Below are positions 6,483 through 13,344 of a stretch of DNA of 14,842 bases, piece after piece (position 1 is the first letter of the stretch; every line of letters starts with the position of its first letter). Position numbers and translations under genes: made by a program. The stretch lies in assembly GCA_035293045.1 (NCBI GenBank), contig DATDOY010000016.1:1-14842 (forward strand). Direction: 5' to 3'. The notes beneath the pieces were generated by a model, which saw only the letters and a list, made by a program, of their open reading frames with translations, was not told the DNA's origin and ran no database searches. Source of the stretch: DATDOY01 sp035293045 (GTDB lineage: Bacteria > Actinomycetota > Acidimicrobiia > IMCC26256 > JACPCJ01).

Positions 6483-7811
6483 GTGGATCCGACCGGCTAC
6501 GACTCGTCGCTCGAACCCGCGAGTCGTGCGGCGGTCGACGGCGAGGAGCCCGACGGGCGCAAGCGAGGTGCTCAGTATCCCGAGAGGCCCTCCGAGGCCG
6601 TCTCGGAGATCCTGCGCCGGGCGGGCTCGGTGGGCTGGGCGATCGTCGGCCTTGCCTTGGCGGTGGCGGTCTTCTTTTGGATTGCGTCGAAGGTCGCCGT
6701 GGTGTTCCCGCCCTTGATCCTGGCCGGGATGATCGTCTTTCTCCTCAACCCAGTGGTGACGTGGCTCAACGACCGGGGCCTGCCGCGCGCGGCCGGCGCC
6801 GGCTTGGCCTACCTCGTCTTTCTTTCCGCCGTCACCGTGATGGTGTTGCTCGCCATTCCCGCCATTCAGGACCAGGCGCACGACCTCTCGGAGCGGTGGC
6901 CCGAGGTCCAGGACCGCATCGAACACTGGATCGACGAGCGCGCCGAGGATCTCCAGGGAACGCCGTTCGAGTTCGACCGCGAGGATCTCGCCGACCGGTT
7001 CGCGCAAGACGACGGCAAGCAGGTCGACATCGGCGAGTCGTTGAAGACGGCGAGCGAAATCGGCTTTCGGGTCCTCGAGGTGCTGCTGATTTTCATCCTC
7101 GCCCCGATCTTCGCCTTCTACCTCTTGATCGATCTCCCGCACCTGCGCCGCGTGTCCGAGGAGCTGATCCCGACGAGCGTCAAGGAGGACGTGATCCTCG
7201 TGTCGCGCCGGCTCAACCACGCGCTCGGCGGGTTCTTCCGCGGCCAACTCGTGGTGGCGTTCGTCGTCGGGGTGATGTCGAGCGTCGGGTTGTGGCTGAT
7301 CGATCTCCCGTTCTGGCTCCTCATCGGGATGATCGCCGGGTTCTTCAACCTCGTCCCGTTGATCGGTCCCTACATCGGCGGTGTCCCCGCCGTGTTGATC
7401 GCGCTCACGACCGCTCAGCCGTCGACGGCGATCTGGGCCGCCCTCGTGCTCCTCATCGTGCAGCAGATCGACAACCACTTCATCAGTCCGCTGGTGATGA
7501 AGCGGGCGGTGAAGCTGCACCCGGTCGTCGTGATGGTCGTGTTGCTGCTCGGCGGTTCGCTGTTTGGGTTCTTCGGCCTGCTGGTGGCGGTGCCGGCCAC
7601 CGCGGCGATCAAGATCGTGCTCAGCCACTTGTGGCGCGTGCGCGTGCTCGGTCACACCCCCGAGGAGTGGTACGACGAGTCGGAGGCCAGCGACGCCGTT
7701 CCCGCGGTCGGTGTCGTCGAGGAAGTGGGGATCGACGACGGCGGATCGGCGCTCCGACCCTGGCGCCGGCGTGACACCCCACCCCCCGAGCCTTCTGGCG
7801 AGGATTCGTAA
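6483..7811 (+). CDS. AI-2E family transporter (PerM/YdiK type)
   Basis: Polytopic inner-membrane protein of 442 residues from the family that includes autoinducer-2 exporter TqsA and sodium/proton antiporters; the substrate cannot be told from sequence. An N-terminal soluble stretch (about 1-48) precedes paired hydrophobic segments (about 50-70 and 73-92), another at 102-125, a hydrophilic domain (about 130-195) and a C-terminal membrane block from about 199. Diagnostic C-terminal motifs are NLVPLIGPYIGG (about 290-301), DNHFISP (about 330) and a glycine-rich GGSLFGFFGLLVAVP stretch. The acidic cytoplasmic tail is long. The GTG at 6483 follows the kinase stop by 9 bp and lacks a clear Shine-Dalgarno; readthrough from the kinase or its own promoter are both possible. 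It is convergent with the next gene. Confidence 0.9.
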   Translation: MDPTGYDSSLEPASRAAVDGEEPDGRKRGAQYPERPSEAVSEILRRAGSVGWAIVGLALAVAVFFWIASKVAVVFPPLILAGMIVFLLNPVVTWLNDRGLPRAAGAGLAYLVFLSAVTVMVLLAIPAIQDQAHDLSERWPEVQDRIEHWIDERAEDLQGTPFEFDREDLADRFAQDDGKQVDIGESLKTASEIGFRVLEVLLIFILAPIFAFYLLIDLPHLRRVSEELIPTSVKEDVILVSRRLNHALGGFFRGQLVVAFVVGVMSSVGLWLIDLPFWLLIGMIAGFFNLVPLIGPYIGGVPAVLIALTTAQPSTAIWAALVLLIVQQIDNHFISPLVMKRAVKLHPVVVMVVLLLGGSLFGFFGLLVAVPATAAIKIVLSHLWRVRVLGHTPEEWYDESEASDAVPAVGVVEEVGIDDGGSALRPWRRRDTPPPEPSGEDS

Positions 7812-7847
7812 CCCCACGGGGTCACAACCCTCGCCAGTTCGACGCCC

Positions 7848-8174
7848 TCATTCACCCCCTGCGCACTTCGCCGCCGTCGCCGAGCAGGCGGGACCCGCCG
7901 TGGGCACCCCGGTCCCAGCGGGGTCGTTCGTCCCAGCCGCCGGCTGCGACGCCGCCTGGGGCTGACCCGGAACGCCGGCGCGCAGCGGAGCGCCCGAATC
8001 GGTGCTCTCCGCGGGGGCAGGCGCCGCGTCGGCCGCATCCCGGTAGCGCTCGACCGCGTCTGCCACCGTGACCGCCTCCACGTGCGTGCCGACGCCATAG
8101 AACGCCCAGGCGCCGATCGCGAGGAGGGCCAGGTCGGCTCCGGCGATGGTGAGAATGGTTGTGCGTCGCTTCAT
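7848..8174 (-). CDS. Small membrane-anchored protein, unknown function
   Basis: 108 residues, not recognised. A basic start (MKRR) and one hydrophobic segment (about 7-26, interrupted by D14) suggest a signal anchor. It is followed by VEAVTVADAVERYRDAAD (about 31-48), then a tail rich in A, P, G and T with two cysteines at 97 and 104 near the end, which could form a disulfide outside the cell. The ATG at 8174 has a good Shine-Dalgarno (GAGGGGGAC); the frame runs further upstream but overlaps the preceding gene. It starts 10 bp after the cyclic-nucleotide-binding gene, so the two form an operon. It may be a shortened form of a longer protein, but I cannot show this. Confidence 0.65.
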   Translation of the reverse strand: MKRRTTILTIAGADLALLAIGAWAFYGVGTHVEAVTVADAVERYRDAADAAPAPAESTDSGAPLRAGVPGQPQAASQPAAGTNDPAGTGVPTAGPACSATAAKCAGGE

Positions 8175-8184
8175 GTCGTCCCCC

Positions 8185-8634
8185 TCAGGCCTGGGCGCCG
8201 CTCGCGCGACGGTCATCGAACGTGGGCGCGCCCTCGGCGCGGCGGAGGCGCTGGGCCAACTCCGCCGCGACCCGCCACCCGATCGTGGGGCGGCGCAGCA
8301 GCGAGGCGAAGCTCCGAGGGTCCATGGCCAGGAGGCGCATGGGGGTGGCGGCGGTCACCGTCGCCGATCTCGGGCTGTGGTCGAGAAGCGCCATCTCGCC
8401 CACCATCTCGCCCGGTCCGAGGGTGGCAATGTGATGGGCGTCGATCGAGACGCTGGCCGTGCCCTCGACGATGATGAAGGCCTCGAAGGCCGTACGGCCT
8501 TCTTCCATGAGCACGTCGCCGACGTCGAACTCGACCTCGTCGACGAGCGGGGCCAGCTCGGCCAACTCCCGGTCGGTCTCATCTCTGAGCCCGACTCGGC
8601 GGAGGAGCTGGATCTTGGGGTCTGTGCGTCGCAT
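8185..8634 (-). CDS. Stand-alone cyclic nucleotide-binding domain protein
   Basis: 149 residues forming essentially one Crp/Fnr-type cNMP-binding domain (about 10-130). The phosphate-binding cassette is GEMALLDHSPRSATV at 79-93, with the key E80 and R89 in place, so nucleotide binding is credible. There is no helix-turn-helix after the domain, so it is not a Crp-type transcription factor; it may act as a sensor or regulatory partner. ATG at 8634 is preceded by AGGGAG with 5-base spacing, better than the upstream in-frame ATG at 8661. First gene of a two-gene operon, divergent by 149 bp from a regulator carrying a nucleotidyl cyclase domain. Confidence 0.87.
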   Translation of the reverse strand: MRRTDPKIQLLRRVGLRDETDRELAELAPLVDEVEFDVGDVLMEEGRTAFEAFIIVEGTASVSIDAHHIATLGPGEMVGEMALLDHSPRSATVTAATPMRLLAMDPRSFASLLRRPTIGWRVAAELAQRLRRAEGAPTFDDRRASGAQA

Positions 8635-8719
8635 GGGTTCTCCCTGTGTGAAAATGGGCACCCGTTCCGTGGTGGGCGCCTCGTTCCAGTGCGAGGGTGC
8701 ACCCCACCGGTTGCGGACG

Positions 8720-8755
8720 GGCTGAGGAATGGCTGAGGTCGGCCCCGGTCGGCCC
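8720..8755 (+). promoter_or_regulatory. Phased direct repeats, candidate SARP operator
   Basis: GGCTGAGG occurs at 8720-8727 and 8731-8738, an 11-bp period. GGTCGGCCC occurs at 8737-8745 and 8747-8755, a 10-bp period. The array ends 15 bp before the likely -10 box at 8771. SARP regulators are known to bind short direct repeats spaced about one helical turn apart just upstream of the -10 box. The downstream gene has a SARP-type N-terminus, so self-regulation is a reasonable inference. Confidence 0.4.
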
Positions 8756-8770
8756 GCAAGCGGGGGTGCG

Positions 8771-8776
8771 TACGGT
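8771..8776 (+). promoter_or_regulatory. Candidate -10 box, leaderless regulator gene
   Basis: TACGGT is 7 bases before the ATG at 8784. The intervening bases are GC-rich without a well-spaced Shine-Dalgarno, so a leaderless transcript is likely. Confidence 0.5.
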
Positions 8777-8783
8777 CGGGGCC

Positions 8784-11700
8784 ATGCGAGTACGGATGCT
8801 TGGACCCCTCGAGGTCGTCGATCTCGAGGGGCAACCGGTTGCGGAGATCAGCCCGAAAGAGCGGCGGCTGCTGGCCGTCTTGGCCGTCCACGCCAACGAA
8901 GCCGTTTCCGAGGCCCGTCTCATCGACGCCCTGTGGGGCGACGACCCACCCAAGAGCGCCGTCAAGACTCTTCAGAGCTACGTGTCACGGCTCCGCCGCA
9001 TCATGGGCGGCGCAGACACACTGCGCATCGACTCCGTCGAGTCGGGGTACCTCCTGCGCGCCGAGCCCGAGGCCATCGACACCGGCCTGGTCGAGCTGCT
9101 CTCGGCGCGGGCCCGCGAGGCCCTGGGGCGCGGCGACCATGCCGCCGCCGCGCAGTCGCTCCGGGAGGCCGACGCCGTGTGGCGGGGCCCGTCCCTGGGG
9201 GATCTGGCCGACGAGCCCTTCGCACTCGCCGAGGCGGCGCGCCTCGAAGAGTTGCGGCTGAGCCTGCTCGAAGAGCGGGTGAACGCCGATCTCGCCGCTG
9301 GCCGCCACGGCGACTTGGTGTCGGAGCTCGAAGCCCTCACGGCCCGCTACCCACTGCGCGAGCGCCTATGGGGGGTGCGCATGCTGGCGCTCTATCGCGC
9401 CGGGCGACAGGCCGACGCCTTGCGCGCCTACCAGGATTTGCGCGCCTACCTGGGCGAGGAACTCGGCATCGATCCCTCGCCCGAGCTTCGCGATCTCGAG
9501 CAAGCCATCCTCATGCACGATGCCGCCGTCGGGGCGCCGCCGGCAGCCCAAGGCCCCCCTTCGCTGTTGGCTTCGGATCGCTCCCTGCCCACCGGCGTCG
9601 TCACCTTCCTGCTGACCGACATCGAGGGCTCGACTCGGTTGTGGGATTCGGCGCCCCGGTCGATGTCCGAGGCTCTCGAGCGCCACGACGCGTTGATGCG
9701 CGAGGCCGTGGAGACCCACGGGGGGCACCTCCTCAAGGCCAAGGGCGAAGGCGACTCGACCTTCTCAGTGTTCGCTCGCACATCGGACGCGGCCAGCGCC
9801 GCGCTCGCTGGTTGCGCCGCGCTCGCTGGTTGCGCCGCGCTTGCCGCGGAGGCGTGGCCCGAGGGGATCGAGATCCGGGCCCGCATGGCCATCCATATGG
9901 GGGAGGCCATCGAGCGCGACGGCGACTACTTCGGCCCCGCCGTCAATCGCGTGGCGCGCATCCGTGCGCTCGCGGCAGGCGCGGAGATCCTGTTGTCGCG
10001 ATCGGCCGCCGAGGTTCTTCTGGACCAGGTCGGGGACGACTTCGTGCTCACGGAAGTGGGAGAGCGCGAGCTGAAGGACCTGTCGCGTCCCGAGCGCGTC
10101 TATCTGCTCGGCGGTGCCGCGCCGTTCGGCGCGGCCGGCGCCCTCCTGCCCGGTCCGGAATTGCCCGCACGCCCGCCGCTTCCCACGGTGCTCGCACGCG
10201 AAGCGGCCTTCGTGGGTCGCACGGCCGAGCGGGCCCTGCTCATGGAGCGTTGGGCGAGCGCCAGGGAGGATGGCTGCGAGGCGGTTCTGATCTCCGGCGA
10301 ACCCGGGATCGGCAAGACCGCGCTCGTGCGGGCCGTGGCCACCGGTATCTACGACGATGGCGCAGTCGTCCTCTACGGCCGCTGCGACGACGACCTCGGC
10401 GTGCCGTACCAGCCCTTCGCGGAGGCGTTGCGCGCGCTCGTGACGAGTGGCTCGGTTGATCTCAGCGCGGTGGGAGGCGTCGGCGAACTCATACGCGTGA
10501 TCCCCGACCTCGCGTCCCTGGTGCCGAACCTGCCCGAGCCCACCCACTCCGACCCGGAGGCAGAGCGCTGGGCGCTGTTCGAGGCGGTGACCGCGCTGCT
10601 GTCGGCGGCGTCGCACGTCTCACCGATCTTGCTCGTCGTCGACGACGTGCACTGGGCTGCGAAGCCGACGCTCCACCTCCTCCGCCACGTGCTCCGCTCG
10701 GAGCGTCCGATGGGTCTCCTCGTTCTTGCCACGTACCGCGATGGCGACGTCGACGACGCCCATCCGTTGGGAGAGTTGCTCGTCCACCTGCGCCGCGAAG
10801 GCACGGGCGACCGGCTGACCCTCGGCGGACTCGACGTTGACGGGATCGCCGCGCTCGTGTCGGCCACCGCCGGCCACGATCTCGACGAGCGGGGGCTCGA
10901 GCTGGTCACGCTGCTCCATCAGGAAACGAACGGCAACCCCTTCTTCATCGCCGAGATCCTCCGCCACCTCGCCGAGACGGGCGTGATCTACCAGGACGAG
11001 AACGAGCGGTGGACGTCCGACGTGCGGGCCGGCGACCTCACGCTGCCGGAGACGGTTCGCGACCTGGTGGGCCAGCGGATCGCCCGGTTGTCCGAAGCCG
11101 CCCGCGCGGCCTTGACCGTCGGTGCCCTGATCGGGCCGTCGTTCGAGCTGCGGCTGCTCGAATCGCTCCCCGAAGCGGGCGAGGGCGACGCCGTCCTCGA
11201 CGCCGTCGAGGAAGCGGTGGACGCGGGTCTCCTCGACGAGGAGCCCGGCGTCTACACGTTCTCGCACTCGCTGGTGCGACACGCGCTCGTCGAGAGCATC
11301 GGGGCGACCCGGCGAGTGCGGCTGCACCGCCGCGTCGGCGAAGCGATCGAGGGGATGCCGAACCCTGAGTCGCATGTCGAGGCGCTCGCCCATCACTTCC
11401 TCGAGGCGGTACCAGAGGGAGAGGTCGAACGCGCCGGTCGATACAGCCTCGCCGCCGGTCGGCAAGCCGCGGAGCGCTTGGCGCTCGAGGAGTCGGTCGA
11501 TTGGCTCGAACGCGGCCTCGCCGCCCTGGATCGGGAAGTGTCGGCCCACCACGAGTTGCGCTCCGACGTCCTCGCCGACATCGCCCGCGTGCGATCGGTG
11601 TTGGGCCCTCGCACGAGGGGTCGGGCCTTCGCGATCCGAGCCGGCCGCGAAGCCATTACGGCGAGGGACATCGAGCGCTTGGCCCGAGCCACCGATATCA

Positions 11701-12899
11701 GCCACCGATTCGGTCAAGTCGGGGTGCACGATCCGGAGCTTCTGGAGCTCCTGCACACTGGTCTGTCGATGGCGGCCGACAAGCACCCGCTGGCCCGAGC
11801 GCTGTTCCTTGCCGAGCTGGCGTTCTTCACGGGCGACGTAGAGGGTCGGCGCGACGAGGCGTACGTGTTGGCCGACGAAGCGGTCGCTTTGGCGGCGGAG
11901 GCCGGCGACCCCGCGACCCTTGGGCGTGCCCTCCACTCACGGGCCAGCGCCTTGCTCGGCACTCCACACGTGGATGAGCTGGCCGCCATCGCCGACCAGA
12001 TGCTGGAGCTCAAGGAAGCGGTGAGCGACTCCTACGTCGCGACGTTTGGTCTCGGGTACCGAGCGACGGCGCGCCTCGCTCGAGGCGACCTCGACGGGTT
12101 CGACCAGGTGCGCGACGAGATGGAGCAGCTCGGGCAGGCGACCCGCTCGTGGTACCCGGCGTATTACGTGCACGCCTGGCGGATCATGCGGGCGACGGTG
12201 GACGGGCGGTGGAACGACGCCGAGGCCGCAGCGGCGGAGCAGATCGTCCACGCGGGCGACGACACCAACGCCCTGAACGTCTGGGCCGCGAACCAGTATG
12301 TGCTCCACCGGGAAACCGGTCGTCTCAAGGAGTTTCTCCCGGCGCTGGAAGGCGTGGTTGCCGCCAACCCCAGCCTTCCCGGGTTCCGAGCCGGTCTCGC
12401 GCTGGCGTATGTCGAAACGGGGCATCCCGAGAAGGCTGGTGCGATTCTGCAGGCAGGCCGAAACGACCTGACCGCCCTTCCGCACGACCAGACGTGGCCC
12501 ATCACCGTGTCGCTGTTCGCCGAAACGGCGGCCCGCCTCGGCGACCGCGACGCCGCGGCAATCATCCTCGATCTGTTCGACGAGCACAGCGGGCTCTTCC
12601 TCGCGCCCGCCGCCGGCACGTTCCACCACGGCGCGGCCGACCGCTACCTCGGCATGCTGGCCATGACCGTCGGAGATCTCGACGGGGCGGAGCGCCTCCT
12701 CGACGCCGCCCTGGCCATGGAGGAGGCCATGCCGACCCTCCCGAACGCGACCCGCACGCGGACGTGGAGGGGCCGGCTCCTCCACGCGCGGGGAGACGAC
12801 GGGGGAGCCCGTACAGACCTAACCATCGCGCTCCACGACGCCGAACAGCTCCAGATGGACGGGCTTGCCGCTGAGATTCGCGAGCTGCTCGACGGCTGA
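8784..12899 (+). CDS. SARP/BTAD - class III cyclase - AAA/STAND ATPase - helical repeat regulator
   Basis: 1371-residue fusion. Residues 1-92 are an OmpR/SARP winged-helix DNA-binding domain and about 97-243 the BTAD domain. Residues 270-435 are a class III adenylate/guanylate cyclase domain with metal aspartates D279 and D324, K320, D381, N388 and R392 all present, so it may be active. From about 488 there is an AAA_16-type ATPase with Walker A GEPGIGKT (505-512) and Walker B ILLVVDD (615-621). The remainder (from about 870) is alpha-helical TPR-like repeat with no C-terminal LuxR helix-turn-helix. The MRVRMLGPLEV start is typical for SARPs. An exact 18-base tandem duplication lies inside the cyclase domain. 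Probable cytoplasmic transcription regulator; target genes and ligand unknown, with autoregulation suggested by upstream repeats. Confidence 0.9.
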   Translation: MRVRMLGPLEVVDLEGQPVAEISPKERRLLAVLAVHANEAVSEARLIDALWGDDPPKSAVKTLQSYVSRLRRIMGGADTLRIDSVESGYLLRAEPEAIDTGLVELLSARAREALGRGDHAAAAQSLREADAVWRGPSLGDLADEPFALAEAARLEELRLSLLEERVNADLAAGRHGDLVSELEALTARYPLRERLWGVRMLALYRAGRQADALRAYQDLRAYLGEELGIDPSPELRDLEQAILMHDAAVGAPPAAQGPPSLLASDRSLPTGVVTFLLTDIEGSTRLWDSAPRSMSEALERHDALMREAVETHGGHLLKAKGEGDSTFSVFARTSDAASAALAGCAALAGCAALAAEAWPEGIEIRARMAIHMGEAIERDGDYFGPAVNRVARIRALAAGAEILLSRSAAEVLLDQVGDDFVLTEVGERELKDLSRPERVYLLGGAAPFGAAGALLPGPELPARPPLPTVLAREAAFVGRTAERALLMERWASAREDGCEAVLISGEPGIGKTALVRAVATGIYDDGAVVLYGRCDDDLGVPYQPFAEALRALVTSGSVDLSAVGGVGELIRVIPDLASLVPNLPEPTHSDPEAERWALFEAVTALLSAASHVSPILLVVDDVHWAAKPTLHLLRHVLRSERPMGLLVLATYRDGDVDDAHPLGELLVHLRREGTGDRLTLGGLDVDGIAALVSATAGHDLDERGLELVTLLHQETNGNPFFIAEILRHLAETGVIYQDENERWTSDVRAGDLTLPETVRDLVGQRIARLSEAARAALTVGALIGPSFELRLLESLPEAGEGDAVLDAVEEAVDAGLLDEEPGVYTFSHSLVRHALVESIGATRRVRLHRRVGEAIEGMPNPESHVEALAHHFLEAVPEGEVERAGRYSLAAGRQAAERLALEESVDWLERGLAALDREVSAHHELRSDVLADIARVRSVLGPRTRGRAFAIRAGREAITARDIERLARATDISHRFGQVGVHDPELLELLHTGLSMAADKHPLARALFLAELAFFTGDVEGRRDEAYVLADEAVALAAEAGDPATLGRALHSRASALLGTPHVDELAAIADQMLELKEAVSDSYVATFGLGYRATARLARGDLDGFDQVRDEMEQLGQATRSWYPAYYVHAWRIMRATVDGRWNDAEAAAAEQIVHAGDDTNALNVWAANQYVLHRETGRLKEFLPALEGVVAANPSLPGFRAGLALAYVETGHPEKAGAILQAGRNDLTALPHDQTWPITVSLFAETAARLGDRDAAAIILDLFDEHSGLFLAPAAGTFHHGAADRYLGMLAMTVGDLDGAERLLDAALAMEEAMPTLPNATRTRTWRGRLLHARGDDGGARTDLTIALHDAEQLQMDGLAAEIRELLDG
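8805..8831 (+). repeat. 9-bp inverted repeat in the early coding region
   Basis: CCCCTCGAG at 8805-8813 pairs perfectly with 8823-8831 across a 9-base loop, at codons 8-16 of the SARP-cyclase regulator. A hairpin this close to a leaderless start could affect translation, but it may simply follow from the codons used. Confidence 0.35.
9801..9836 (+). repeat. 18-bp perfect tandem duplication in the cyclase domain
   Basis: Two identical 18-base units (9801-9818 and 9819-9836) encode ALAGCA twice at residues 340-351. A partial third copy (GCGCT) follows. The frame is kept. The repeat falls in the helix after the second metal-binding aspartate, where I expect relatives to carry only one such unit. 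Confidence 0.9.
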
Positions 12900-12944
12900 C
12901 CCCGCGCTCGGACCGGAACGGAGTTCGGCGTCACACGGCGGTTG

Positions 12945-12950
12945 TACGCT
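12945..12950 (+). promoter_or_regulatory. Candidate -10 box for the coiled-coil protein gene
   Basis: TACGCT resembles the other -10 boxes in this window and would place the transcript start near 12957, giving a leader of about 60 bases. That leader contains a 6-bp hairpin (12966-12971 with 12978-12983). No clear -35 is seen. Confidence 0.35.
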
Positions 12951-12992
12951 GGCGGCACGTCGCATGAGTCGGGCTCACGACTCTTCCCGCAC

Positions 12993-13026
12993 AGGAGGAA
13001 TCGTGAGAGGACGACGATGGCGATAA
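12993..13026 (+). promoter_or_regulatory. Double ribosome-binding site with possible heptapeptide leader ORF
   Basis: AGGAGG (12993-12998) is ideally placed for a GTG at 13003, which opens a 7-codon frame (M R G R R W R) ending at the TAA 13024-13026. GAGAGG (13005-13010) serves the real gene's ATG at 13017 in another frame. Translation of the short frame would overlap the gene's start. Whether it is translated is unknown. Confidence 0.25.
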
Positions 13027-13340
13027 CGGAAGAGATGCGACACCAGATCTACGAGGCGTTTCGAGCCTCGCTCGGGGATGAGGTGGCGAACAGTCTGATG
13101 GAGATGCTCCCACCCGTCGGCTGGGCCGATGTGGCAACCAGGCAGGACCTCGCCGCGATAGAGGAACGCATGGACCTGCGGTTCGGAGTCTTCGAGTCTC
13201 GTCTCGGTGAGCAGATCCAGTGCCTGCGGGTCGAGATGCACAGGGAACTGCGAGAGCAAGCCTCCCGATTCATCGGCTGGATGTTCGCGGCCGTCGGTAT
13301 CTCGTCGACCATCGCCGGAGGAATCGCCGCGCTGAGCTAG
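13017..13340 (+). CDS. Small coiled-coil protein with C-terminal membrane segment
   Basis: 107 residues of unknown function. After an N-terminal helix and the segment MLPPVGWADVATRQDL (about 29-44), residues 43-83 are strongly helical and charged and read as a coiled coil. One hydrophobic segment (about 86-105) follows at the very C-terminus, so it is probably a tail-anchored membrane protein that oligomerises. Many actinobacteria carry similar short coiled-coil/membrane proteins. The ATG at 13017 has GAGAGG at 6-base spacing; the longer frame from 12942 begins inside the likely promoter. It ends 4 bp from the convergent regulator gene, leaving no room for a terminator. Confidence 0.75.
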   Translation: MAITEEMRHQIYEAFRASLGDEVANSLMEMLPPVGWADVATRQDLAAIEERMDLRFGVFESRLGEQIQCLRVEMHRELREQASRFIGWMFAAVGISSTIAGGIAALS

Positions 13341-13344
13341 CTCA

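Noticed and set aside
5169..7817. Very long open frame (882 codons) on the minus strand
   Set aside because: It is antisense to glycerate kinase and the AI-2E family gene and overlaps treT. Its product is H/D/R-rich without any family signature, as expected for an open antisense frame in GC-rich DNA.
7809..7826. Small inverted repeat between the AI-2E gene and the small membrane protein gene
   Set aside because: Short, with a mismatch and almost no loop; too weak to call a terminator although the genes converge.
8647..8662. Crp-like site (TGTGA, six bases, GCACC) before the cNMP-binding gene
   Set aside because: Only the left half fits the consensus. The local protein has no DNA-binding domain, so there is no reason to link them.
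8706..8845. Twelve-base direct repeat ACCGGTTGCGGA at 8706-8717 and 8834-8845
   Set aside because: Exact, but 128 bp apart, with one copy inside coding sequence and no phasing with the other repeats; probably chance.
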